Made by a program: the position numbers and the translations under genes. Source: CADEDH01 sp965216205 (GTDB lineage: Bacteria > Actinomycetota > Acidimicrobiia > Acidimicrobiales > SZUA-35). From it: 64,000 nt of DNA. The stretch is taken from assembly GCA_965216205.1 (NCBI GenBank), contig OZ244139.1:2914001-2978000 (forward strand), in the 5' to 3' direction. Below, one piece after another: positions 25,584 through 34,214 of this stretch (positions are counted from its first letter, which is position 1; each line of letters starts with the position of its first letter). Under the pieces are notes generated by a model. It was not told the DNA's origin, ran no database searches, and saw nothing but the letters and a program-made list of their open reading frames with translations.

Positions 25584-27047
25584 ATGAGCCGGGATGCGCA
25601 GCACCCCCGCGGGGCGGAGCGCCCGCGCAGGGCGTCCGACCTCCCGAACCAGGCACCCGGTCGAGCCGCGGGCAGACCCGATGAACCGGCTGCGGCCGGC
25701 GGTGATCGACCCCGGTTGTTCACGCCACCGATCGAGCATCCACGAGGACGGGCTGCGGCACGCTCGAGCGACAACGTGACCGAGCTCGGCGTCTTCGGTC
25801 GCAACCCGCTCAGCCGCGAGCCCCTCGGCCCGGATCTCCGCAAGCCAGACCCGCTGGGCCCGAGCTCGTTGAGTCGTCGGGCGGGCGACCCCGCTGCACC
25901 CAGCGGGGAGAGGCTCGGCCGCGCGCCGGAGGGTGGTCGAGACCCGTTCGATCCGGCGGCCGACAGCCGCCCGGCACCGGCGGCACCCAGACGAGACACC
26001 GGCCCGATCTTCGGCGGTCCGATCCTCGGTTCCGGGCCGGAGGTGGCGCGCGGACCCCGCCGCGAACCGACCGGTCGCCACGAGCTGATCCGCACGGGGC
26101 AGTTCGCTGCGGTCCCCGCCCTGCCCACGATCGAGCCTTCGGCCTTCGAACGGGCGGTCGACACCGCCCAGCGGTGGCGTTCCCCGCTCGGCCTCGCTCT
26201 GGCGGCCTTGATGACGGTCGGTGTGGTGGCGGGCTATCAGCGCTGGACGGCCGGCGAGGAGATCGCGGCCAGCGGCAACAGCCGCTCGGGACTGACGTCG
26301 GCCGTCGATGCCGACGAGCTCGACGACGACACCGCAGACACCGGAGCCACCGCGCCGGATCAGCAGGTGGGAAGCGAGGTCGACGAGCTCGACGAGACGA
26401 CCGTCTCGACCGGGTCGGTCACGTCGTCCACCGACGCACCCGCCTCGCCGACGACGACGCCGACGACCCGCGGGCCGACGTCGACCTCTCCGACGACCAC
26501 CCCGACCGCCGCCGGTGACACCTCGGTGCCTCCCGACTCGGCCACGAGCCAGCCGCCGTCGGCGACGAGCCCCGAGTCGACCACGTCGAGCACGGCGCCG
26601 GCACCGACGACGGTGCCCCCGGAGCCGTCGACCACCGCCTCGACGCCTCCAGCCCCGGTTCGGACCGAGGCCGAAGCGGCAGCCCTCGTCGGTGGGGCAG
26701 CGGTGGCCGGCACCGAGGCCGGATTCAGCGGCTCGGGCTACGTGACCGGGCTCGACTCGGTCGGCGATGGCGTATCGTTCACCGTCGACTCGGCCGGAGG
26801 CACGGTGCCCTTCGCGATCGGCTATTCAGCCGGTCCGGTCGACGGCGCCCCCGCACTCCGCACGGCCAGCATCCTCGTCGACGGTGAGCGCAGGACGTCG
26901 GCCCAGATGGACGCCACCGCCACCTTCAGCGACTGGACGATCGTCTCCGGCACGCTCGAGCTTCCCGCTGGTCAAGCCGTCATCACGATCGAGATCCAGG
27001 CCACCGACAGCGGCCAGATCAACGTCGACTACATCGAGGTCGGCTGA
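25584..27047 (+). CDS. Single-pass membrane protein with extracellular CBM6/35-like domain
   Basis: A 487-residue protein. Residues 1-200 are Pro/Arg/Ala-rich and probably disordered in the cytoplasm. One hydrophobic helix follows at about 205-225 (SPLGLALAALMTVGVVAGY), then a Thr/Ser/Pro linker of about 130 residues. The C-terminal ~130-residue beta domain (EAEAAALVGG...GFSGSGYVTGL...VSFTVDSAGG...QINVDYIEV) has the start and end signature of CBM6/CBM35 carbohydrate-binding modules. It is inferred to hold a glycan-binding domain outside the membrane. It is divergent from the HxlR operon; no glycosidase is nearby. Confidence 0.72.
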   Translation: MSRDAQHPRGAERPRRASDLPNQAPGRAAGRPDEPAAAGGDRPRLFTPPIEHPRGRAAARSSDNVTELGVFGRNPLSREPLGPDLRKPDPLGPSSLSRRAGDPAAPSGERLGRAPEGGRDPFDPAADSRPAPAAPRRDTGPIFGGPILGSGPEVARGPRREPTGRHELIRTGQFAAVPALPTIEPSAFERAVDTAQRWRSPLGLALAALMTVGVVAGYQRWTAGEEIAASGNSRSGLTSAVDADELDDDTADTGATAPDQQVGSEVDELDETTVSTGSVTSSTDAPASPTTTPTTRGPTSTSPTTTPTAAGDTSVPPDSATSQPPSATSPESTTSSTAPAPTTVPPEPSTTASTPPAPVRTEAEAAALVGGAAVAGTEAGFSGSGYVTGLDSVGDGVSFTVDSAGGTVPFAIGYSAGPVDGAPALRTASILVDGERRTSAQMDATATFSDWTIVSGTLELPAGQAVITIEIQATDSGQINVDYIEVG

Positions 27048-27067
27048 CCCCGCCCCCACGGCGCCCC

Positions 27068-27259
27068 ATTCCGGCGGACCCGACACCCACCCACCATCGT
27101 TCTGGCGGAACCCACGCCCGCCGCCGGCCGCCACCTCCGCCAGAACGAGGAGAGCCGGACCAGACACCCACCCACCACCGTTCCGGCGGACCCCACGCCC
27201 GCCGCGGGGCGTCGCCTCCGCCAGAACGAATACGGCTGGGCGCCACCTCCGCCAGAACG
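27068..27259. repeat. Hairpin repeat cluster, CGTTCTGGCGGA type
   Basis: The 239-bp gap 27048-27286 between convergent genes holds repeated arms. CGTTCTGGCGGA (27098-27109) pairs perfectly with TCCGCCAGAACG (27136-27147). A second unit 81 bp on has CGTTCCGGCGGA (27179-27190) and TCCGCCAGAACG (27217-27228), one mismatch. A solitary left arm (27068-27078) and a solitary right arm (27248-27259) flank them. The pattern parallels the 61-bp array but the sequence is different. Confidence 0.85.
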
Positions 27260-27286
27260 GGGAGCGCGGGAAGCGGGGCGGCTGGG

Positions 27287-28417
27287 TCAGCGTTCGGTGA
27301 GGCCCTCGGCCCGATCGCCGAGGGTGTCGAGCACCTCGTCGAAGCTCTTGGCGAAGGAGGCGACGCCCTCGGTCTCGAGCTTCGCCGCCACCACCTCGAT
27401 GTCGATGCCGAGCGCTGCGAGCTGCTCGATCACCGCTGCGGGATCCTCGCTGTCGGGGTGATCGTCGACGGTGCGGGCCAGGGTGCCGTGGTCCTCGAAG
27501 GCGTCGAGCGTGGCGTCCGGCAGGGTGTTCACGGTGTCGGGCCCGATGAGGGCGTCGACATAGAGCGTGTCTGGGTAACTGGGATCCTTCGTGGAGGTGG
27601 ACGCCCACAGCGGTCGCTGCACCCGGGCCCCTGCGGCGGCCAGCGCCTCCCAACGGTCACCGGCGAAGACGTCGGTGAACGCCTGATACGCCAACCGGGC
27701 CTGGGCGATCGCGGCCCTGCCCCGCAGCGCTGCCGCCTCGGACGAGCCGAGCTCGTCGAGCCGGCGATCGATCTCCACATCGACCCTGCTGACGAAGAAC
27801 GAGGCCACCGACGAGATCGCAGCGAGGTCGGCGGCTCCTGCGTCGCCGTCGCACGCCGCCAACCGGTCCTCGAGCCCGGCGACGTAGGCCTCCATCACGG
27901 CCCGGTAGCGATCGAGGCTGAAGATCAGCGTCACGTTGATCGATCTGCCCTCGCCGATCAAGGTCCGGATCGCCGGTATCCCGGCGGTGGTGGCCGGGAC
28001 CTTGATGTACAGGTTCGGGGCGTCGATGCGGTCGTCGAGCGCACGGGCGGCCGCCACCGTGGCCCCCTCGTCGTCGGCCAATGCCGGCGAGACCTCCACC
28101 GACACGTAGCCGTCCTCGCCGCCCGACTCGTCGTGGACGGGGCGGAGGAGGCTCAGGGCCTGTTCGATGTCGGCCACGACGAGGCTCCAGTAGGCGTCGT
28201 CGACCGTCGCCCCGTCCGAGACGAGCCCGGCGAGGTCGGCGTCGTAGTCGCTGGTCTCCATCATCGCCTTGGCGAAGATGGTCGGATTCGAGGTCAGGCC
28301 CCGCACGCCGCGGTCGATCCACCGCTGGAGCTCGCCGGAACCGATCCAGCCCCGCCGGAGATTGTCGAGCCAGGGGCTCTGGCCGTGCTGGTGGTAGAGG
28401 TCGTGGATACGGCTCAT
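27287..28417 (-). CDS. tal: Transaldolase
   Basis: A 376-residue transaldolase of the actinobacterial length class. RRGWIGSGELQRWIDRGVRGLTSNPTIFAKAM opens the barrel, the Schiff-base Lys is in APNLYIKVPATTAGI, and SINVTLIFSLDRYRAVMEAY and ASTSTKDPSYPDTLYVDALIGPDTVNTLP follow. It exchanges dihydroxyacetone units between sugar phosphates in the non-oxidative pentose phosphate pathway. AAGGAG precedes ATG 28417. Its start overlaps the transketolase stop (ATGA), so both are translated as a coupled pair. Confidence 0.96.
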   Translation of the reverse strand: MSRIHDLYHQHGQSPWLDNLRRGWIGSGELQRWIDRGVRGLTSNPTIFAKAMMETSDYDADLAGLVSDGATVDDAYWSLVVADIEQALSLLRPVHDESGGEDGYVSVEVSPALADDEGATVAAARALDDRIDAPNLYIKVPATTAGIPAIRTLIGEGRSINVTLIFSLDRYRAVMEAYVAGLEDRLAACDGDAGAADLAAISSVASFFVSRVDVEIDRRLDELGSSEAAALRGRAAIAQARLAYQAFTDVFAGDRWEALAAAGARVQRPLWASTSTKDPSYPDTLYVDALIGPDTVNTLPDATLDAFEDHGTLARTVDDHPDSEDPAAVIEQLAALGIDIEVVAAKLETEGVASFAKSFDEVLDTLGDRAEGLTER

Positions 28418-30393
28418 GATCGGCTCCTTTCGCCGAGGAGATCGTTGGCAGCGGCAACCACGTGATCGGCGGTGATGCCGAGCTCCCGCAGCACCCGACT
28501 GCCGGGGGCGGAGGCGCCGAAGGTGTCGATCCCGATCGACACGTCGGCCCAGCGTCGCCAACCGAGCGTCACCCCGGCTTCCAGCGAGACGGTGGGGACG
28601 GTCGGGTCGATGACGGCAGCTCTCGCCTCCGCCGGCTGCGCCTCGAACGCCTCCCAGCAGGGCATCGACACGACCCGGGCCTCGATGCCCTGGTCGGCCA
28701 GACGGCCAGCGGCCTCGACACAAACGGCCACCTCGCTGCCGGTCCCCACGAGGACCACGTCGGGCTCGCCGACCGTTTCGACCACGTAGCCGCCGAGGGC
28801 GACACCCTCGGCGGTCGTGTTCGCCAGGACGGGCACGTCCTGGCGGGTCAGGATCAGAGCGGTCGGTCCGTCGGCCCGCAGGGCCATCGCCCACGCTCCC
28901 GCCACCTCGGTGGCGTCGGCCGGGCGGATCACCCGCAGCCCCGGGATCGCCCGGAGGCTCATCACCTGCTCGACGGGTTGGTGGGTGGGGCCGTCCTCGC
29001 CCACACCGACCGAGTCGTGGGTCCACACGAACACGCAGGTCGCCCCCGACATCGCCGCCAACCTGACCGCTGGCCGCATGTAGTCGGCGAAGACGAGGAA
29101 CGTCCCACAGATCGGCACGACGCCGCCGTGGCGAGCAGCGCCCACGGTGGCCGCCGCCATCGCGTGCTCCCGCACACCGAAGTAGACCTGTCGGCCGGCA
29201 GGGGTCGCTGGCCCGTGGGCGACGTCGTCGATCAGCGTGCCCGTGTTGCCGGTGAGATCGGCCGAACCGCCGATGAGGTGGGGGACGACGTCGGCCAGTG
29301 CGGTCACGCACTGCTGCGACGCCTTGCGGGTGGCGATCGATGCTCCCACCTCGAACGACGGGAGCGCGCCGAGCGCCTCGTCGAAGCCCCGACCAGACCA
29401 GCCGCGCTCCCAGCCGATGCGATCGTCGCCGGCCGAGTCGAGGCGCTGCTGCCATGCCTGGCGTTCGGTCGCACCTCGCGCCCCCGCCTCCCGGTACATG
29501 GCGAGCACGTCGTCGGGAACGTGGAAGGTCTCGTCCGGCGGGAGCCCCATCCGCTCCTTCGTCGCCGTGATCTCCGCCTCGTCCATCGGGTTGCCGTGGG
29601 CTGCTGGACTACCCGTGAAGTTCGGCGAGGGGTACCCGATCTCGGTCCGCACGATGATCAGGCTCGGCCGATCGGTCACCGCCTTCGCGTTGCGGAGCGA
29701 CGACTCGAGCGCGTCGAGGTCCTCGCCCTTCGGTCCCAGCTCGTCGACGTGCCAGCCGTAGGCGGCGAACCGAGCCGCCGCATCGTCGGAGAGGGCGAGG
29801 TCGGTGGTGCCGTCGATCGTGACCCGGTTGTCGTCGTAGACGACGACGAGCCGGCCGAGTCCGAGATGGCCGGCGAGCGACGCCGCCTCGTGGCTGACAC
29901 CTTCGGACAGATCGCCGTCGCCGGCGATGACGAAGGTGTGGTGGTCGCACCGGTCGACCCCGTGGCGAGCCCGCAGGTGCTCCTCGGCCACCGCCATGCC
30001 GATGGCGTTGGCGAAGCCCTGACCGAGCGGCCCGGTGGTGACCTCCACCCCGGCGGTGTGGCCGGCCTCCGGATGGCCCGGGGTGGCCGAGCCCCACTGG
30101 CGGAACTCCCGCAGGTCCTTCAGCTCGAGCCCCTGGCCGGTCAGGTAGAGCATCGAGTAGAGCAGCATCGACGCGTGGCCGGCCGACAGGATGAACCGGT
30201 CGCGGTCGGGCCAGTTCGGATCGGCGGCGTCGTAGCGCATCACCCGGGTGAAGAGCACGTGGGCGAGCGGCGCGAGCGCCATCGCGGTGCCCTGGTGGCC
30301 AGATCGCGCCTCGTTCGTGGCGTCGAGCGCCAAGGCCCGTATCACGTCGATACCGCGGCGCTGCAGCTCGATGGTGGCGTCGTCAGTGTTCAC
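28414..30393 (-). CDS. tkt: Transketolase
   Basis: A 659-residue thiamine-diphosphate enzyme. The N-terminal segment NEARSGHQGTAMALAPLAHVLF, HPEAGHTAGVEVTTGPLGQGFANAIGMA, the TPP/metal motif FVIAGDGDLSEGVSHEAASLAG, and the pyrimidine-domain motif YFGVREHAMAAATVG...HDSVGVGEDGPTHQPVEQV are complete. It transfers two-carbon units in the pentose phosphate pathway. GTG 30393 follows the FIST gene by 14 bp, and its stop overlaps tal. The order FIST-tkt-tal implies joint transcription. Confidence 0.97.
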   Translation of the reverse strand: MNTDDATIELQRRGIDVIRALALDATNEARSGHQGTAMALAPLAHVLFTRVMRYDAADPNWPDRDRFILSAGHASMLLYSMLYLTGQGLELKDLREFRQWGSATPGHPEAGHTAGVEVTTGPLGQGFANAIGMAVAEEHLRARHGVDRCDHHTFVIAGDGDLSEGVSHEAASLAGHLGLGRLVVVYDDNRVTIDGTTDLALSDDAAARFAAYGWHVDELGPKGEDLDALESSLRNAKAVTDRPSLIIVRTEIGYPSPNFTGSPAAHGNPMDEAEITATKERMGLPPDETFHVPDDVLAMYREAGARGATERQAWQQRLDSAGDDRIGWERGWSGRGFDEALGALPSFEVGASIATRKASQQCVTALADVVPHLIGGSADLTGNTGTLIDDVAHGPATPAGRQVYFGVREHAMAAATVGAARHGGVVPICGTFLVFADYMRPAVRLAAMSGATCVFVWTHDSVGVGEDGPTHQPVEQVMSLRAIPGLRVIRPADATEVAGAWAMALRADGPTALILTRQDVPVLANTTAEGVALGGYVVETVGEPDVVLVGTGSEVAVCVEAAGRLADQGIEARVVSMPCWEAFEAQPAEARAAVIDPTVPTVSLEAGVTLGWRRWADVSIGIDTFGASAPGSRVLRELGITADHVVAAANDLLGERSRS

Positions 30394-30407
30394 GACGTCA
30401 ACGTACT

Positions 30408-31538
30408 CTACGAGAACACGACCGCGGTGAGGGTGAAGCCGTGCACGGCGTTGCGACCAGCGATCGGTCCGAGCTCACCGGCGCAGAACATGCCGGCGAG
30501 CGGCCCCGGTAGCCGCTCCTGGACGCGAGACGCGTCGTGGTTCGGCTCCTCGAACAGGTGGGTGCCGCGGCCGTTGCAGGTGAACAGCAACGCCGATCGA
30601 CCGCTGGTGTCCGAGAGCAGGCGATCGACCTCACGAGAGGCCGACGAGGCGTCGCGCACCTGGAACTGGACGACCTGACCGACCTCGACGCGATCGCCCA
30701 CGGCGATCGCACCGGTGCCCTTCTCGGCGCCGAGGAGGGCCCGGATGAGGAAGTCGCCCTGGTCGAACTCCACCTGCTGGTCGTCGGCCACGATGCCGAT
30801 GTGCAGGCCCCCGGCCGCAGCGGCCCGATCCTCGGGCGTGAGCCCCTCGATCACCGACGTGAGGCGCTGGATCGCCGGTTGACCGCCGAGCGACCGGATC
30901 AGTTGACCCGCGGCATCGGTCACGACCCACGGTGAGCCGATCGGACGGCAGCCCTGACTTACGAACGTCGAGGCGACACCCGGGGGCAGCACGAAACCGA
31001 CCGCCCCGTCGAGCAGGATCTGGTGGTCGAGGACGAGCCGGGTGTCGGCCGGCCCGCCAGGGGCGAGGGCGAGCCCGCCGACCACGGAGGGGGCCGGGGA
31101 CATGGCGTTGACCTGATCCACGAACGCATCGACCGGCATCGTCGCCGGATCGGCGACGATCACGACGACGCTGCCGTCGACGAGCCCGTCGGGCAGGCCC
31201 ATCACGAGCGGCGGCTCACCGCCGAGCGTCTCGAGCCGGAGCGGGGTGACGTCGAGCCCGGACGCCGCCCACAACGACACCGCGTCGCCGTCCTCGATCT
31301 CCTCGCCTCCGCCGGCCACGCCGACCGAGCTCCCGCCGACGAGCACCGCAGGGTCGAGCACAGCCTGGACCGTTTCGACGATGTCGGCGATCGCAGCGAC
31401 ATGACGGCCGGCGACGAACAGCATGGCGACCGAAGGGGGACCATCGATTCGCTCGCTGACGGCGCCGACCACCTCTCCGGCCGCGGTCGCCGGATCGGGA
31501 TGGCGGGAGAGCCCGGCGGCGAAGCTCGACGAGGTCAT
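30408..31538 (-). CDS. FIST-domain signal protein
   Basis: A 376-residue protein with FIST N and FIST C domains, modules proposed to sense small ligands such as amino acids. Typical features are ADIVETVQAVLDPAVLVGGSSVGVAGGG in the first half and ALLFTCNGRGTHLFEEPNHDASRV...GPLAGMFCAGELGPIAGRNAVHGFTLTAVVFS at the end. It begins with a four-base ATGA overlap after the preceding small gene and is followed by tkt at 14 bp. The co-transcription with pentose phosphate enzymes is the notable context; whether it senses a metabolite of that pathway is inference. Confidence 0.86.
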   Translation of the reverse strand: MTSSSFAAGLSRHPDPATAAGEVVGAVSERIDGPPSVAMLFVAGRHVAAIADIVETVQAVLDPAVLVGGSSVGVAGGGEEIEDGDAVSLWAASGLDVTPLRLETLGGEPPLVMGLPDGLVDGSVVVIVADPATMPVDAFVDQVNAMSPAPSVVGGLALAPGGPADTRLVLDHQILLDGAVGFVLPPGVASTFVSQGCRPIGSPWVVTDAAGQLIRSLGGQPAIQRLTSVIEGLTPEDRAAAAGGLHIGIVADDQQVEFDQGDFLIRALLGAEKGTGAIAVGDRVEVGQVVQFQVRDASSASREVDRLLSDTSGRSALLFTCNGRGTHLFEEPNHDASRVQERLPGPLAGMFCAGELGPIAGRNAVHGFTLTAVVFS

Positions 31539-31945
31539 TCGACCGGGGGCAGCAGCGTGTACGGCACGACGTGGACGGGGCCGGTGTCGATCCGGCAGCG
31601 GGCGAGCACGGTGCCGTACTCGTCGAGGGCCAGCTCGGGCCTGACCAGCCGGTAGTTGAACTTCCCGGCCTCGATCTGCAGCGGTTGCACGTTCCGGGCC
31701 AACGGCTCGTCGTCGGGCTCGGCCGTCGGGTCGTCGCCGCCGACGAAGACCACCTCGAGCGCAGCGGTCTCCTTGCCACCGGGCGGGTTCCAGACCAGCA
31801 CGACCAGATGAGGGGCGATCGTGACCGGAACCGGGGCCGGAGCAGGGGCGGAGAACTGGATTCCGGCGAGGTCGATCCTCGTCGATGGACCGGGGACCGG
31901 CCGGAGCTCGATGTCCTCCATGAACAGTGCAGCGATTATCTCCAT
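31535..31945 (-). CDS. Conserved-looking beta-rich protein, possibly DUF6941-like
   Basis: A 136-residue cytoplasmic protein beginning MEIIAALFMEDIELRP, with the pattern IQFSAPAPAPVPVTIAPHLVVLVW and a late FNYRLVRPELALDEYGTVLARCRID. The layout (alpha-beta start, then a beta-sandwich with a carrier-like end) recalls actinobacterial DUF6941-type proteins, but I cannot confirm this. It is first in the operon leading to FIST, tkt and tal, overlapping FIST by ATGA. It is divergent from the TetR gene. Confidence 0.6.
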   Translation of the reverse strand: MEIIAALFMEDIELRPVPGPSTRIDLAGIQFSAPAPAPVPVTIAPHLVVLVWNPPGGKETAALEVVFVGGDDPTAEPDDEPLARNVQPLQIEAGKFNYRLVRPELALDEYGTVLARCRIDTGPVHVVPYTLLPPVE

Positions 31946-32030
31946 GAGCGTCTCCAGACCGGCTCTCGACGCCTGACATGGTCGCCGCGGACACGGCCCC
32001 CGTCGCCAGTGCAGCGGACGCGGAACAGAG

Positions 32031-32056
32031 TAGGTTGCAATCCTGTGTCTGACACA
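32031..32056 (+). promoter_or_regulatory. TetR gene promoter with palindrome over the start codon
   Basis: TAGGTT (32031-32036) ends 8 nt before GTG 32045. TGTGTC-T-GACACA (32044-32056) is a perfect inverted repeat covering the start codon, a plausible self-binding operator of the TetR protein. Confidence 0.5.
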
Positions 32057-32662
32057 CCGACGAGGGACCTCATCCTGCGCGAAGCGCGGTCGTGCTTCGC
32101 CGATCGGGGCTTCGAGGGCACGTCGCTGAACGACATCGCGGCCGGGGTCGGGATTCGCCGCCCGAGCCTCATGCACCACTTCGCGTCGAAGGAGGCGATC
32201 TACCGCCAGATCCTGGAGGATGCCCTCGCCGACTGGGGCCGCCGGATCGACGACATCCGCTCCTCGCCCGACGACGGCTGGACCGTCGTCGACTCCGTTC
32301 TCGAGGTCACGTTCGACTTCTTCCGGACCAACCCGGAGATCGTGAGCATCGTCCGCCGGGAGGCACTCACCTCCCACGGCCACCTCGGCTTCGACCTCGG
32401 CGCTGCCCTCCGGCCCTACTTCGCCCGGTCCGTCCAGTTCTTCGAGAGGGAGATGAACGCCGGCCGGTTCCGGCGCCACGACGCGGAGAACCTGGTGGTC
32501 ACCGGCTACGGGGCGCTCCTCACGTACTTCTCCGATCACTGGATGCTCACCGGGCTCCTCGACCGCGATCCCTTCTCCGACGAGGCGCTGGAAGCACGCT
32601 TCGCCCACGTCCGGGCGTTCGTGCGGGCGGCCCTGGAGCCGCCCCCCACCGACGGCGCCTGA
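32045..32662 (+). CDS. TetR-family transcriptional regulator
   Basis: A 205-residue repressor. The N-terminal HTH is ILREARSCFADRGFEGTSLNDIAAGVGIRRPSLMHHFASKEAIYRQIL. The C-terminal ligand domain is all-helical (VLEVTFDFFRTNPEIVSIVRREAL...YFSDHWMLTGLLDRDPFS). Such sequences often regulate fatty-acid or drug-response genes. GTG 32045 is supported by the TAGGTT box 8 nt upstream. It is divergent from the FIST-tkt-tal operon, which is the most likely target besides itself. Confidence 0.92.
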   Translation: MSDTPTRDLILREARSCFADRGFEGTSLNDIAAGVGIRRPSLMHHFASKEAIYRQILEDALADWGRRIDDIRSSPDDGWTVVDSVLEVTFDFFRTNPEIVSIVRREALTSHGHLGFDLGAALRPYFARSVQFFEREMNAGRFRRHDAENLVVTGYGALLTYFSDHWMLTGLLDRDPFSDEALEARFAHVRAFVRAALEPPPTDGA

Positions 32663-32706
32663 CTGCCGCCTTGGGTCGCAGCCGTTCTGCTAGATTCCGG
32701 CCCGTC

Positions 32707-34158
32707 ATGGCCCTCGGACAGTTCGCACGCCGCTGGCTCCCGGCCATCGTGCTCGGAGTCGCCGCACTCGCCCTCTGGAATGGGGCGGACCGGCGTGACA
32801 CCGACGTGGTCAGCACCGAGCCGATCGACTACGAGCTCGAGCTGGCCACGCCGATGCTGTCGGCCCGGCGGGTGCCCCGGACGCTGCAGGCCCCGGTGAT
32901 CGACGCGAACCTGGCGCCGACGCTCCGGGCCATGATCAGCGACTCGCCGGCCAACACCTGTCTGCTCGTGCAGTTCGGCGACCGGGAGCTCGAACCGTCG
33001 TCGCGGGTCGACGCCGGGCTCGTGCCAGCATCGAACCAGAAGATCGTGTCCACCTACGGTGCCTACCTCCACCTCGGACCCGACTTCCGGTTCACCACCA
33101 CGGTGGCCACCGACGGCGTCGTGACCGACGGCGTGCTCGAAGGCAACCTCTACTTCATCGGGTCCGGTGACCCGTTCCTCTCCACCGACGACTGGTGGAG
33201 CCAGTACGACTCGACCGACGGACGGTTCCACACCAGGCTCGAGGAACTCGCCGACGACCTCGCCGCCACCGGGATCGTCGAGGTGACCGGCTCGATCGTC
33301 GGTGACGAGTCCCTGCTCGACGATCGCCGTCAGGGCCCGTGGGCAGAACGGTTGGTCAACGATCGCCAGTCGGGACCGCTGTCGGCGCTCACCGTCAACG
33401 AGGGCTTCAACGACTGGCCGGAGACCTACGTGGCGGCTCGGCTCCGGGCTCCCACGTCCGACCCTCCGGTGCACGCGGCGTCGGTCCTCACCCAACTGCT
33501 CGCCGAACGGGGCGTGACGGTGACCGAGCCACCGGCCGCCGGCCCGACCCCGACCACGGCCGAACCGGTTGCCGAGATCTCGTCGCCGCCGCTGATCGAG
33601 ATCCTCACCCACATCAACTCCTACAGCTCCAACATCGGGGCAGAGCTCGTGCTCAAGCGCCTCGGGCTCGAGGTGTCCGGAGAGGGGAGCACGGCCGCAG
33701 GGGCGATGGCGCTGCGCGACCTCCTCGCCGCGGATGGCGTCCCGGTCGCCGGGCTCGTGATCAACGACGGGTCGGGGTTGGCCGAGACGAACCAGCTCAC
33801 CTGTCGGGCGGTCGCCACGATCCTGACCCGTGCCGGCCCCGACTCGGCATTCGCCTCGACCCTGTCGATCGCCGGGGTGCGGGGCAGCCTGATCCGCCGG
33901 ATGGTCGACACGCCGGCGGAGGGGAACGTGATGGCCAAGACCGGAACCCTCAACGACGTGACGGCGCTCTCCGGCTACGTCGCGTCGTCGAACGACGACG
34001 ACGTGTCGCTCGTGTTCGCGTACATCACCAACGGTGAGTTCGTGGGTGTCGGCGATGACATCACCGGGTTGCAGGACGCCTTCGCCGCCGCCCTCACCGA
34101 CTATCCGGGCCGACCCACCGTCGACGATCTCTCGCCCCTCCCGGCGAGCAGCCGCTGA
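32707..34158 (+). CDS. dacB: D-alanyl-D-alanine carboxypeptidase/endopeptidase, PBP4 type
   Basis: A 483-residue exported penicillin-binding protein of class C (family S13). Residues 9-26 are a membrane anchor or signal. The catalytic motifs are SNQK (Ser109, Lys112), SSN (307-309) and KTG (411-413), with PFLSTDDWW and GSIVGDESLLDD in the inserted domains. It trims peptidoglycan stem peptides in the cell envelope. A TAGATT box (32691-32696) ends 10 nt before ATG 32707. It is followed by the LON-domain gene. Confidence 0.93.
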   Translation: MALGQFARRWLPAIVLGVAALALWNGADRRDTDVVSTEPIDYELELATPMLSARRVPRTLQAPVIDANLAPTLRAMISDSPANTCLLVQFGDRELEPSSRVDAGLVPASNQKIVSTYGAYLHLGPDFRFTTTVATDGVVTDGVLEGNLYFIGSGDPFLSTDDWWSQYDSTDGRFHTRLEELADDLAATGIVEVTGSIVGDESLLDDRRQGPWAERLVNDRQSGPLSALTVNEGFNDWPETYVAARLRAPTSDPPVHAASVLTQLLAERGVTVTEPPAAGPTPTTAEPVAEISSPPLIEILTHINSYSSNIGAELVLKRLGLEVSGEGSTAAGAMALRDLLAADGVPVAGLVINDGSGLAETNQLTCRAVATILTRAGPDSAFASTLSIAGVRGSLIRRMVDTPAEGNVMAKTGTLNDVTALSGYVASSNDDDVSLVFAYITNGEFVGVGDDITGLQDAFAAALTDYPGRPTVDDLSPLPASSR

Positions 34159-34214
34159 CCGATTCGGCGAAGCGGGGAGGCGCGCCCCGGTCCGGGATGG
34201 CAAGATCGAGGCGT

